Below, one piece after another: positions 23,240-34,619 of a DNA stretch of 64,000 nt (positions within the stretch are counted from its first letter, which is position 1; every line of letters starts with the position of its first letter). Both the position numbers and the translations under genes were made by a program. Below the pieces are notes generated by a model. It was not told where the DNA came from. It ran no database searches and saw only the letters and a program-made list of their open reading frames with translations. The stretch spans positions 2,904,375-2,968,374 of the forward strand of contig CM039502.1 of the NCBI GenBank assembly GCA_022432975.1. Direction: 5' to 3'. The DNA comes from Begonia masoniana (Eukaryota > Streptophyta > Magnoliopsida > Cucurbitales > Begoniaceae).

Positions 23240-25920
23240 CAAGGTAATTTCCTTCATTTTTTTTTTGTTTTACAAAGGTTTTTAGGTAAAATTCACACCC
23301 AAGAGTGTGGTTTAATTTCTTTTTTTTTTTTATGTAAAGTTTTGAGAACATATTAATGATTTTCATAAATCCTGTATTGCTATTTGCTCTGAATTACGCC
23401 GTATTTTATTGTTTAATGGAGTTTTTTTTTTTTAAAATCTTCGTATTCCTTGTTCTTTCTAAACTAGATATCAATGATCACAGCCATTTTTTTCATTTGT
23501 TAAAGGTTCTCGTGTGAATTGTGCAGAGGGATTGGCATAGTTCACAACTACGCTTTAGGATTGAGTGCTATAAATGCAAAGCACCAAGGCAGTTTGTTAA
23601 GGAGCTAAAAATCAAATATAATATTACTGGAATTTTTGAAAATCGTTTGTTGAATTTCAAGGCATAACACGTTTTGTTTTTCAGAAAATTTTCAGGTCTT
23701 GATTGAAGAAAATCTCATATTTTTGAGATTAATCGTCGAGAATATTATCAACTATTAAATATTTGTTATCCTTTTTCACTAATAAGATATTATCTGCTAT
23801 GTATCGTATTTAAGAAGAGGTGTTCCAGCTTTATGTACTTGCATGTCATGCATGAGCAAATAAAACCCTAGTAATCTTCCCTATCATTGCTTCCTTTTGC
23901 AGGACCCACAGTGATCTCTCTCTCTCTCTCCTATAAAAATGAGCTATGGGGGAGAGCTAGGAAAACGAAGCAAGAGCTAAACATGGTAATGGCCGACGAA
24001 TGTTTATTATGTCCTCATGTGTTTCGAAAGTAAAAAATGCAGAGATCAAAAAACATCATAAACGAAACAAAATGGCGGAAGATTCAAGAATCTAGGGTCA
24101 ACTCCTAAGACGCCACAGACTCGGCTTTAAAAAACAAAAAAAAAAAAAAAAAAAAAAAAAAAGCGTTAATAATGGAAGGTTTTATAATATCGATACTTAA
24201 ACCAGATGAGAACCTGATTCTTTTTCCTTTAGTGGAAACTGGACAGTCTACAGTTTGAGTTTCCCTTTTAGTTCAGTTTTGTTAATGTTTAGTTGCGTCG
24301 TTCAATCAGCTTCCTCGTCATTTCTTCTTGCTGTTGTACATATCCGGCTTGAAGCAAAGAAAATATTTTACAGAAGCTTCGTTTTTTGTCAGATTTCAAT
24401 TTCTCTGGTACTCATCTTCTTCGTCTTCTTCAATCTTCGTTTTTGCTCTGCTTCGTTTTATAATATGATAAAGGCTAAAAAAAATTGCGTCCTCCAGCTC
24501 AATGGTTCTTCCTCACCGGCCTCTCTTTCTTCCCGCTGCCTCCCTTTCTCTCAATGAATCAAATGTTCACCATCAAGGGGACACACAAAATTCTGAAAAC
24601 ATCGTATCGCCAAATGGAGGTTGATAAATCCTCGATGGTTTTTTCTGCCCAACCGCCCTCAATTTCGAATCCTCTCCTCTACCAATCTAGAGTGAACGCA
24701 TGATAGCGCTACAATGACTTATCATGAGTTGAATGTTTCTCCTCGCTTTCTTAAAGAACTTCTCCCACGGACATCTCTTTCACCACCGCGCTAAAAAAAC
24801 TTTGGTTTGCTCTCGCTCGAATTGTTCGCTCTCTTCTAACAGAATAACTAACCTCGCAGCCAAGCTTCACTCTTTGTATAAGGATTGTATATTCGCTGTG
24901 GTTACATTCAGAAAACCAGCCTTGTGCAATACAGTATTGGAGGAGCTCGGTTTATAGGACCAGTGATTTATTTTCCTTATCCTGAAATTGGATGAATTGA
25001 AAGAAGGTGATTAAAGGTACTTTGTATGGCACAGTCGTGGAAGCGTTTATTTATGTCAAGGGTCATGAGATATGTTACGACTCAAAAAAGTCATTCTAAC
25101 CCTTCTATGGAAATCTAACCCGCACATCCTTCGTAGCGTGCTTAAAAAGCTAGTTTAGAGCCCTAGTAAAAAGGCTATTTCCGCGACACAATGACTTAAA
25201 TTAAAAAGAAAAACGTGAGTTTAGTTGCTTCACACGTGGCTTTTCAATTAGCATTTACATTGACCGGTTCTCTTGTAAATAACATGTGTTTTCACTTTAA
25301 ATGTCTGAAAAATAACAGTTTCTATGAGGAGAAACGGGGTGGTCTTTTTGAGAGAGAGATCAAAGTTTTCAGAACGGTTTTGTGTAACAATATTTTTAGC
25401 GTTGCATCGTTTATCTTTGGGCTCTTTAATCCGTGAACTCAACTATCGTGAACGCAAATTCTGGTTCTCAGGTTGTTTATTTTTCACATTATAAATTTTC
25501 ATTAGTGATATTGTACTTTGGAGTATAGTTGTATTAAAGACACTGAATTTTAAATGAACTGTCTGTGACCCCTTTTGAGTTTTTTTTAAGAAACTATTAG
25601 AAAAGAATGTAATTTGTCTAAGAAAAATTGTTTTGAGGTTTTGTTTTTGGTAATAAAAACCGAAGGGACTCAGATAAATTTTTCAATGATAAATTCACGT
25701 GATCATCCTATTTACAATTGGATCCAATAAAGAACGAGAAATTATAGGGAAAGCAGTGAGGTTTGGATATTATAAAAAACCAAACCGGTTCACTAGATTG
25801 TTTCCAATAGCACAAAACCGAAGCCGAGCTAGCGACGTAGGGAAAGTCGGTTCGGATTAATAGCCGGAACTAAAACCCCCAAACTAACGTAAAAACACCC
25901 AGAGTCCCCAATCTCCTCGT
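23240..25920. other. no gene recognised
   Basis: AT-rich with T and A runs, a (TC)n tract at about 23917-23932 followed by TATAAAA, and an A-run at about 24131-24162. Short open frames show no family signature. Confidence 0.45.
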
Positions 25921-25929
25921 ATCCCTACC

Positions 25930-26240
25930 GCGATATATCGATCTCCTCTTCTCTGATGCGAGCGCAACGCCGCAACCGCTGCCAACCGTTTGAATCCGAC
26001 GATCAGATAGCAGTCGATTCTTGATGCGTGTTTCTATTCACTTCTCCGACGCTTGTCCCTCACAAAAATGGACGAGAATTGTTGAAAAACGGGAACACTG
26101 ATTGCATCATCTTTCGCCCTCCCCCTTGCCTCCCAGAAGGTCAATTCGAGTTCCCGATTCATTATTCTGAACTTTAGTTGGAGTCTTTTTTTTTGGTTGT
26201 TTGGTGCGGGGATTTTTTTTTTATTTGTACGAATATTACT
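25930..26240 (+). pseudogene. broken duplicate of the CCCH gene's leader and first exon
   Basis: The segment around 26068 (ATGGACGAGAATTG...GGGAACACTGATTGCATC) matches the leader, first exon and start of intron 1 of the intact CCCH gene at 30033 (ATGGACGACGAGTC...TGGAACACCGATTGCGTC). Here a TGA follows four codons and the first finger is frame-shifted (GNTDCII in another frame). Flanking similarity includes the CACTTCTCC leader word and the GGTGCGGGGA intron word. It is a non-functional duplicate about 4 kb upstream. Confidence 0.7.
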
Positions 26241-26459
26241 TAAATTTGTGTTTAAGTCTTATATATGATGGTTAGGGTTTATAATGTTTGGACCGTGTGA
26301 AAACAACTTTTAATTAGATAACCTTGTGGTAAAACTTTGAATGCTAAAGGTTGGGTGTCAAGATATTTTCTTGGCTTAGTTGTTATGATAGAGGAGATGT
26401 TAGATTACCGTGTTATGATGAAATTGATTATTTTTTTGATGAATTGAGTGTCATGATCT

Positions 26460-28930
26460 TCACCCCAAGTTATGAACTGCAGCTCCATGTGTGGCGACGC
26501 ATCTATGTTGGCTCAATTCCCAATAATGATCAATGTGACTCATTTTCACAGTTTTGGGAACAAACAGCCTCCATTAAAGATGAGGGCAAGGCAGTGCAGG
26601 AGGGGAGGCAAGCAAGCACAATCAAAAGACAGCAGCCAGTGGAGGCGCAGCGAGGCAAGAGGCAGGCTGCGTGAAGCAGCAGAGCAGAAGGAGCAGAAAG
26701 ATGAAAGGAGGCAGTTGAAGGGAGGGCAACGAGCGGGAGAGCAAGAGAGCTGGGCCCCGGAGCGGCAGCAAGAAGCGGGGGCGCAAGCAGCAGAAGAGCA
26801 CAGCAAGCTGCAGAAGAAGGTGCAAGGGCAAGCAGCAAGAAGATCAAGTAAGCAGAGCAGCAAGCAACGGGAGAGGGAGAAAGGCAAGAAGCAGAAGGGA
26901 AGCAAGGGCGCAAAAGGAGCAAGAAGAGGCAGCGGGCAGAGGGGAGGAAGATGTAGGAGGGCAGGGCAGGTAAGGAGAAAGCAAGAGGCAGGAGTGCGGG
27001 CAAGGGGCACGCAGGAGAAGCTGGGAGCGCATTAGAGCGCGCAGGCGGAACGCGGCAGGCAAAAGGGGAAGGTTGACGGGAAGGGGCAGGTGAGGAGAGC
27101 AGCAAGCAGGCCCGAGCAAAAGGGGGCAAAGCAAAAGCGCGACAAGCAAGAAGGCATCCGAAGCAACGTATGTAGCTCCGAGCGGAAGCAGGGCGCAAAG
27201 CAGAGCGGAGCAGCAGTGAGCGAGCAAGGGCTTATGGAAGGAGTGGGCTATGGGGGCCTTAGCAGCAGGCAGAAATGACAGGATTAATAGATAGGCCCAG
27301 GAAGGGAAGGCAACAAGCCGGCAGAGAGAGGCAGAGAGCCAAAGGCCGAGGGGCCGCTAGGCTAGAGCAGCAAGCAGGGGTAAGCAGGAGGCAAGATGTG
27401 GGGAAGGAAAGTAAAGCAAAGAGGCAAACCAGCCAGCAAGAAATAGAAAGAAGTTCTGAAGAAAATCTTCTGAATTCTATGCCTATGAGTTCCAGAATTC
27501 ACCCTCCTAACCCCCATGAACAAGGGATGAACAATATTCTTCAAGAACCGATGTGCGTAAAATTTAAAGCGGGAATGTGCAGAAATGGCGAGATGGCAAA
27601 TTGCACATGGTATGGAGGATATGGTCAACCACGTCAACTTGGCACGAACTGTCGGTGCTAGTGATGAGATCAACGATGGGTTGGTTGGAATGATGATCAG
27701 AAATAATCCAAAAATGCAGCTTCTTGTAGGAAGTTTTTATAATGGGGAAGAATGCCCATATGGCGAAGATGTTAATTTCTTCATGAAGATCCTGCATAAG
27801 GTTCAGACGATGATCTGGACGATTCAGGGGAGAGCTCGGCATAAGATTGGAAAATACAGGAAACGCCATTGTGACGGAAGCAACTCTGTTATTCTGAAGA
27901 GAAGAGGGCAGGTGCTCTAGTTCCGGACACTTCAGAGCAATGCAAGCACAATATGGAAAACCAAGTTATGCACTAAGTGGAAAAATGGGCAATCCACGGG
28001 TCACTGCCGCCTTCGGTGAAAAATTGACATTTTGCTCATGGGAAAGCAGGTAGTCTTGTACGATCTTGTGAAGAGAACCTAATGATTTCTATCAATACTT
28101 GTAGTTTTTAGCTGATATAACTGTTAGGGTTCCATCTTTTCTACACTTTTTTGTTGGTGCTTTGTTATCTCAATTAGTTAATATTACAACGATTTCTACT
28201 TATTTTTAATCAAGCTTTAGATAACATAATGAATTAATTTGTTCTTTTATCCTAATGCCTTTATTACCTTAACTGTGATATTATTATATGAATGTTCAAT
28301 GGCAAAAAGATAATCAAGTGGGCTTGTGATAAATATCAATGTAAGTTATAAAACCCGCAGTAAAACTTTGTAGGGAAATGGGTGAAAGGATTTTAGTCTC
28401 TGAACCGACACTCTGTAGGTCACGGATTGCTTGTTTAAATTAAATAAATAAGGGGAAGAAGTTTGATGTAAAATTCATGGAAAGGTTGGGCCAAAGTATA
28501 ATTGTAGAACATACAACAAATTCACTCTGCAAACATATATCTTCAACGGATTTCCTAGTTATTTAATTCTTCTATGTTGTGTGTATTGAATTTAACAAAA
28601 AGGGATTTAATTTGGATTAAATGATTCTGGGTTTGTTCATAACTAGAATTGGCAGCGGTTGGAGGAAGTGATGGGAAGTGATAAATCCCGTTTCAGATCG
28701 ACAAACCCTCAAGTAACCAGACAATGGATCAAACGCCTAAAAGGGTCGGTAATTTGGGGGCAAAGAGAATCTTGTATGGGAAATGGAAAAAGGAATAAGA
28801 AGATCAATCGCATTAGGTATGCTGGACTGGCTTGAGATATGCCTCTGAGTCACAATTTTATGAAACCCCTCAGTGGACGTCATTCTCTTTTTGACCTTCA
28901 ACCAAGCAACGTTCTGAAGTTTTTGGACCG
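26460..28930 (+). pseudogene. C3H39-type CCCH zinc-finger pseudogene
   Basis: Pieces of a three-finger plant CCCH protein like Arabidopsis C3H39 appear in order. NDQCDSFSQFWEQ (about 26530) comes first, then an ~870-bp foreign-looking insert, then ENLLNSMPMSSRIHPPNPHE and MCVKFKAGMCRNGE (finger 1, 27546 on). HGMEDM follows in a shifted frame, then LVGSFYNGEECPYGEDVNF (finger 2, some Cys lost), TKLCTKWKNGQSTGHC (finger 3) with FAHGKAG in another frame near 28020, and finally KKINRI at about 28800. Multiple frameshifts, lost ligand cysteines and the insert make it non-functional. The family is RNA-binding, but this copy should not be. Confidence 0.75.
26585..27455. repeat. T-depleted, GC-rich purine-biased block
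   Basis: About 870 bp whose plus strand is almost entirely A, G and C, with recurrent GCAAGCAG, AGCAGAAG and GGGCAAG words, in an otherwise AT-rich window. Because every stop codon contains T (plus) or pairs to A (minus), it is open in several frames on both strands, so its long frames are not evidence of genes. It interrupts the C3H39-type pseudogene. Origin unknown. Confidence 0.8.
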
Positions 28931-29929
28931 TGGCAAAAGGCGTTTTAGAAAGAAGGATTGGACGCTGAAAGTTTTAAGATCTTCCATTGGGTTTTTTCTT
29001 ACTCTTCGATCTGTCTTCAATTCCTTGAAATAATTAGATTCATTTGCACAGGAGAAGAGTTGAGAGACAGGTATTGGTTTCCATATGTTATGTCCTCGTG
29101 AAATTCTCAATTTGTTTAGTTTTTCAAATTTGTACGTATTGGCTTTACCAGCTTGACCATCGGATAATTGACATTATATAAGTTAAAGAGTAAAATTCAT
29201 TTTAAGCCTTAAAATTTAAGATCATTTACAATTTGAATCTCGAACTAATTTTTTCGACAAATCTAATCTCTTTGAAACGACCTTTGAGTGGATTGCAATT
29301 TAGACTTTGAGCTTATGGATCAAATACAATTGGTAGGATAAACTATATTTCTTGTGTGAAAATTCTCAAATTTTTCTTAATTGATGATCAAAATAAAATG
29401 GTAGTTTATTTTGCATTCGGTTTCAAAAATGCTTTTGGTTGGATTGTCTAGCAACCTTCGAAACCAAATTGATTTGTGATACCAAGTATGGGTAGGAAAT
29501 CAAGTTACTCAACGTGTCACGACCTGTGAGGGACACAAGATAGAAAGAGAAACGATCCGATTCAAAATGAATTAATTATTTTAAGAATAATATTACATTT
29601 ACTCTCTTACTCTACTCTCTAAACATATTTGTTAACATGTCAAATAATTATACAAATAAATTATAATAAATCGTATAAATATTAAAAAATCAAGAAATTT
29701 TGCAAAATGTGTTGTCAAGATACGTCCGCTGTGCGGTAAAAATTTCAGAATAAAAAATAATTAAAGGAAGATAACGAAAAATGGGACGACCTCACCATTC
29801 ACCAACACACTCCAAGTGAAGTCAAGTAGATTGGACGGTTAATTTCCATAATTCCCCAAACGAGTCTTCTCTCCTACTACCCCTTAAACCACCACTTCTA
29901 TGAAAAAACCCAACCCAATCCAGATCTCA
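28931..29929. other. spacer between the CCCH pseudogene and the CCCH gene
   Basis: AT-rich. A TIR-family-like trace lies at about 29190-29310 (TAAAATTCATTTTAAGCC... GATTGCAATTTAGAC). No gene is recognised. Confidence 0.45.
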
Positions 29930-30032
29930 TAATCTCTCTCCCTCTTACTGCTGATCACCGGAGCTTCGACCGCCATGGCAGCGCTTCCTTGATCTGCCGT
30001 TTCACTTCTCCATCACTTATCCCCTCTCAAAA

Positions 30033-33020
30033 TGGACGACGAGTCCTTGAAGTGGAACACCGATTGCGTCTATTTTTTGGCCTCACCTCTAACCTGCAAG
30101 AAGGTTACTTTTCTTGCTCCCCCTATTTTTTATCTGTGATAGTTTAGTTGGGTGTCTTTTCCTTTTTGATGTTTACGTGCGGGGAATATGCTTTGTTTGT
30201 GCGAATAAGCTCTGAGAATTGCTGTGTTAGCCTACGTTTGACGGATTTTGAGGTTTATGAAATATTACGAGCGTGGGTATTGTAACTCTCAGTTCTAATT
30301 GATCTTGTTATGAAAATTTAAACGTTTAAGCTTGGAGATCGATGAATTGTTGAATACTTGTGATGGACGAGATGGTAAAATTTCATTGCTGTTAAAGTTG
30401 TAATTTATGCTTTGGATGTTTATGTAGTTGCTTTTTCTTCTCCAATCTAACAGAAGATAATGACGTTGTTTCTCATTGTCAGGGAGCAGAGTGTGAGTAT
30501 CGGCACAGTGACATTGCAAGGCTTAATCCAAGGGATTGCTGGTACTGGTTGGCTGGGAATTGCCTTAACCCAACATGTGGTTTCAGACATCCTGTTAGTT
30601 AACAATTCATTCAGATTACTCCTATTTTCAGTACTAAACTGCTTCTTTGTTATACAAATCAATTTTTGGGTTTTATCTGTAGAGTAAAGAGATGTAAATT
30701 GTGGTGTTATTAGTGTTTTGCCACTTTAGTCTTGAATGATTTTCCAAACATTGGCATGGAAAATTCACCCAGGTTTCTGATGGTTTTAATGAGGCTATGT
30801 TAAAGTATTGTGAGGTGACAATGCTTTGGTTGAGATAAAAATGGAGTCTCTTGGTCCCTTTGGGTCTGTACAGCTGCTCCAAGTGACTCAGTACTCAGAC
30901 GATGAGAAATAATGATTTCAAATTCTAGGTGGATTATAAAATGGGAAGAAGTTTTACAAAGTAGGCTTGTGTTAGGAAATAATCATAGGGGTAGTTTGGA
31001 AAATATAATTAAAGAAAATCATATAAATAGCATGAAGGGGAGTAAGTTAAGGGAGATTATTGAATAATGTGTTGCAGAATACTCTCTAGAGTAATCTCTT
31101 TTTCAGTGTGAAAACTCGTGGTTGTTTTCCAGGCCGGTGTTTTGCCGGACTTGTGGCGTTTTATTTTACGTTTGTGTGTTGTTTCAGTCGTTTTATTTCC
31201 ATTTAGCAGTTTTATCCTCATCGGCTTGCTCCTTTAATCCAATCAAAATTATGAAATTTCTTGTCGTAGAGAATTGCCATGCGTCCAAAGGAATTTAGGC
31301 TAATTTGTCTTTACTCAAAGTTATTACCTGAAACTTAGTTCGGTCTTATTTTCTATATATCTTCGTCCTGAAAATTATCCTTGAAATCTCTTCTATTCCT
31401 CCTTGTCTACAAAAGCCTTTAAATTCTCTAAAACTTCTTATACTGACGGTTTTGTTCTTTTGTTTGACATGACAAGGTAATACAGTGAACTGTCATTTTC
31501 TCTCTAAATATTTCTTTTTTTGACTTGTCTTTCGTCATTTATTATCATTTTCGTTCTATATATTATTTTTGTATTTTGTCTTTGGTTATATTTATATTTG
31601 TTCTTTTTTTGCTGAAAATGAAAATGTCTCAGCCCTTTATTTGTATGCTTAGACAATAACGTCTGGTAACCTTACTACAATTTTTGTTTCTATTTCACAG
31701 CCATTGGATGGGCTCGCTGGAAAAACATCTGAATCTGCCCAGGGTTCTGCTCCTGTGAGTGTGAATAAGACTGGTGTACCTTGTTACTTCTACATGAACG
31801 GACACTGCAGCAAAGGTGACAGATGTTCTTTTTTGCATGGAAATGATGGCGGTATAGGTTCTGGGAGATCTACAAGGATGGCTTCCGCAAACATGGAATC
31901 AATTCCTTCAGATACCAAGGTAGTTTCAGGAAATGATAAGGATTATGCATCTGATAAGAATCTAGATTCATCGAAAAATTCCCGACGAGAAACAATACAA
32001 GTTATGCTTCAGCCTAAAGAGGAAATCCGGCAACCATTTCAAGAAACTATTGTACAGCAAAGCATCTATACGCCTACCCCTGTATCCCAGCTTAAAGAGG
32101 TAGCTGTTGCCAGATCAGTACCCTTGCTTGCAGAAGAAGAAAACCCAGGAGATGATGATGGTTTGGGAGAGCAAGTTATCGACCATATCGAGCCAGAGGA
32201 GCCGTGGGAATCATCTCCTGGCTTTGATGTTCTGGTGGATGATGATATGGAGAATTTGGGTTATGAGGATAATCCAGAGTACTATTTGGCCATAGAGAGA
32301 GAGCGCAGGGATCTGAACAGCCACTTTTTGGGGCATGATATTGAAGGTCCAATGGAGTACGAATCAAAATATCACGATGAAGATGACTCTTATGATCGTG
32401 TAGAGAATGGACCTACATATGTTAATGACAGAAACAATCATCGAGTGGATTCTATGGAGTCTAGAAAGAGGAAGCTCATTCGAATGGAATCAACATTGAA
32501 TGATAGAATCTTTGTGGATCTGAGAGACCATCTAAGAAGACGGCGACTGGCCAATGATAGTTCATTTACTGGTTTATCCAGAAGGCACGAGTCTTCCTAT
32601 CAGACCAGCGAATTTCACGAAGAGCCTAGAAGGGATGGTATTAGTCACCGACTTGGTGGAAGACTGTCTTCAACTGAGGAGAATGGGAATCATCCTTGTT
32701 CTACAAACATAAAAGAATCATCTGGGCTTTATAATCAGTACAATTCTCGGAAGCATCCGAGGGAAAAGAGACACGGTAGACGACAATTCTTATCAGAAAT
32801 ATCGAGGAAAACAGATTCAAGAGATCGTGAATCATTCACTCCGGAGTCTTCTACCTTCAACGGACCCAAATCCCTCGCCCAGATAAGAGAAGAGAAGAGA
32901 AGAGAAAAGCCAAAGAAATTGGAGATTATCACGGGGAAAATCATTCAAGCAAATCAATCACCGCCGACTGAGATTTCCAAGGGCGAGCAGGGAGTAAATT
33001 CAGCAGCCAGAGAAGAATGA
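30033..33020 (+). CDS. three-finger CCCH zinc-finger protein
   Basis: Three exons (30033-30104, 30483-30593, 31701-33020), all phase 0 with GT-AG introns, give 500 residues. Finger 1 (C12-C22-C28-H32) is split by intron 1. Finger 2 is C43-C51-C56-H60 (DCWYWLAGNCLNPTCGFRH). Finger 3 is C89-C97-C103-H107 (CYFYMNGHCSKGDRCSFLH). After the fingers the chain is long, acidic and probably disordered (about residues 165-230), then rich in Arg/Ser/Lys (RRRRLAND and similar), ending in a charged tail. The N-terminal finger block resembles the plant C3H17/19/34-type proteins, which are presumed nuclear RNA-binding or transcription regulators; the exact orthologue is uncertain. A CT-rich leader (29930-30030) precedes the ATG. 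A damaged first-exon duplicate lies 4 kb upstream. Confidence 0.9.
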
Positions 33021-33367
33021 AAGCGAGGCAAGTCGATACTCATCTTTGCCGGGATTCTAATTGTCAATTAGTTAGATGTTAATATGTCATTTTGTTATAA
33101 GAACGAGGATTGAAGCCTTGTGTTGGGAAACTTGAGTATAGGCAGGCCACTACTGATTTTGAGAAATCTTAAAGAACTTCACTTTAGATCCTCTTGGAGC
33201 CTTTCATCATGGATTGAACACCCTTTTCATATCTTGAGCAAATTATTTGATGCATGAACCATGTTATGATCCAAGGCAAGTCTGATAATTTACAAAATAT
33301 CTAGAGATATACATGGAAAAATATCTGAAACTACAATAATAATATAATAAGAAAATGCTGTCGTAGC

Positions 33368-33866
33368 CTAGATATATTCAACAGCTTTCTGTATTTGTGT
33401 TTTGAATAATAGAATATATAATTTCTCCATGGAAAAATAAATGAAGCAGCCTGTGGAATGGGTCACGAACGACCCGAAATTGGACCCCACGATGCAGTGC
33501 CACGCTGGCCCATATACTTTGTCAAACTCCTGCATTAAAGTACGTACAATTGATTAAATTATATTAATGCATGATTAATATTTGAGACACCGCATGTTTA
33601 GTCGTGGTACAGATGAATGACTAGAAATATTCGGTCAACATTTCAAATCAATTAATTTATTTAATGTGTCACGCACATGGAATTATGAGGAGGAACTCTG
33701 GATATTTTGATTTAGTGATTGAATAAAAATAAAATATGAATTTAATCTCGTGAAGGAAATTTAATAAGTTGTTTGTTTAAATACTGTAAGCTGGGGCTAC
33801 TGCATGAGATTGACAAAACTATTGTTCATGTGGCCCCGCCCCACCCTACCCCACCAACAACAACAC

Positions 33867-33929
<63 letters not shown>

Positions 33930-34035
33930 CTTTAGAGTCCGGAGATGACTAAAAGAAAGAGATGATCAAAGAACTTCATAAGGTTTGCTACTTAGCCTTT
34001 CATAAGTGGGGTTTTCTTCGACATTAATAATCATT

Positions 34036-34083
<48 letters not shown>

Positions 34084-34588
34084 CATATCTGTATCCTTCT
34101 TCATGATCTTATCTTTTAAACTACAAACAAAGTAACCATTCATAGTGGGGTTTTAGAAATCATTAGGAGAGAGAGATCATGAGTTTCCTTTCCTAGACCG
34201 ATCTTTTGAGTGAAGCTTGGAAGCCAAATAGTTAGAAAATGGAAATCCAAAATTTAAAATCAAGAATCGAAGATACCTTTTTGATGTTATAAGCCATGTG
34301 TTTTGCACTAAACTTCTCCAAACTATCAAAAGTTCTTCTCGCACACCTAAAAGCATGAATCTGCACGAACTCAGGCATATCATAAGCCAACACTTTCACT
34401 TGCAGAAACGAAGCCACTGAATTCAAATTCGTTTCAACGTGAGAAACTGATTTTCTAGCCTCCACCTTGCTCAACCCGTTGTCATCGCCTCCTCTTTTCG
34501 ATTTCTTTGGACCCGACCCGCCGTACTTAACCGGCAATATCTCAACCAACATCGCCAACCTCCGGCTTCCAGCACTGACCTTGTTCAT
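33368..34588 (-). CDS. dynein light chain, LC8 type
   Basis: Two minus-strand exons (34277-34588 and 33368-33529) join in phase to 157 residues. The start is the ATG at 34588, because an in-frame TAG lies upstream. The first ~65 residues are a plant-type extension. The LC8 domain follows: VKVLAYDMPEFVQIHAFRCA, DSLEKFSAKHMAYNIKK, and in exon 2 EFDKVYGPAWHCIVGSNF, GSFVTHSTGCFIYFS, the signature YGPxWHCIVG...F.S..TH. Flowering plants lack cytoplasmic dynein heavy chains, so these proteins are thought to serve as dimerising hub proteins (for example with myosins or nucleoporins). The gene converges on the CCCH gene, stops about 350 bp apart. The intron contains two long (CT)n arrays. The C-terminus past FIYFSM (EKLYILLFKTQ...) is longer than usual. 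Confidence 0.9.
33871..33927. repeat. (GA)n microsatellite in the dynein light chain intron
   Basis: About 28 GA units on the plus strand, that is (CT)n in the gene's sense, in the single intron 33530-34276. Confidence 0.95.
34037..34080. repeat. second (GA)n microsatellite in the same intron
   Basis: About 22 GA units, 110 bp from the first array. The 110-bp spacer has words also seen after this second array (ATCTTATC/ATGATC, CATA..TGGGGTTTT), suggesting a local duplication. Confidence 0.95.
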
Positions 34589-34619
34589 AGATTTCAACCC
34601 TTTTATTTCTTCGACTTTC

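Noticed and set aside
26472..27227. Long open frames on both strands (up to 222 codons) in the GC-rich block
   Set aside because: The plus strand is almost T-free, so stop codons are rare on both strands by composition alone. The translations are low-complexity (Ala/Leu/Pro or Lys/Gln/Arg) with no domain.
33871..34080. Regular GA arrays with a unique spacer as a CRISPR-like array
   Set aside because: Plain dinucleotide microsatellites in a plant intron.
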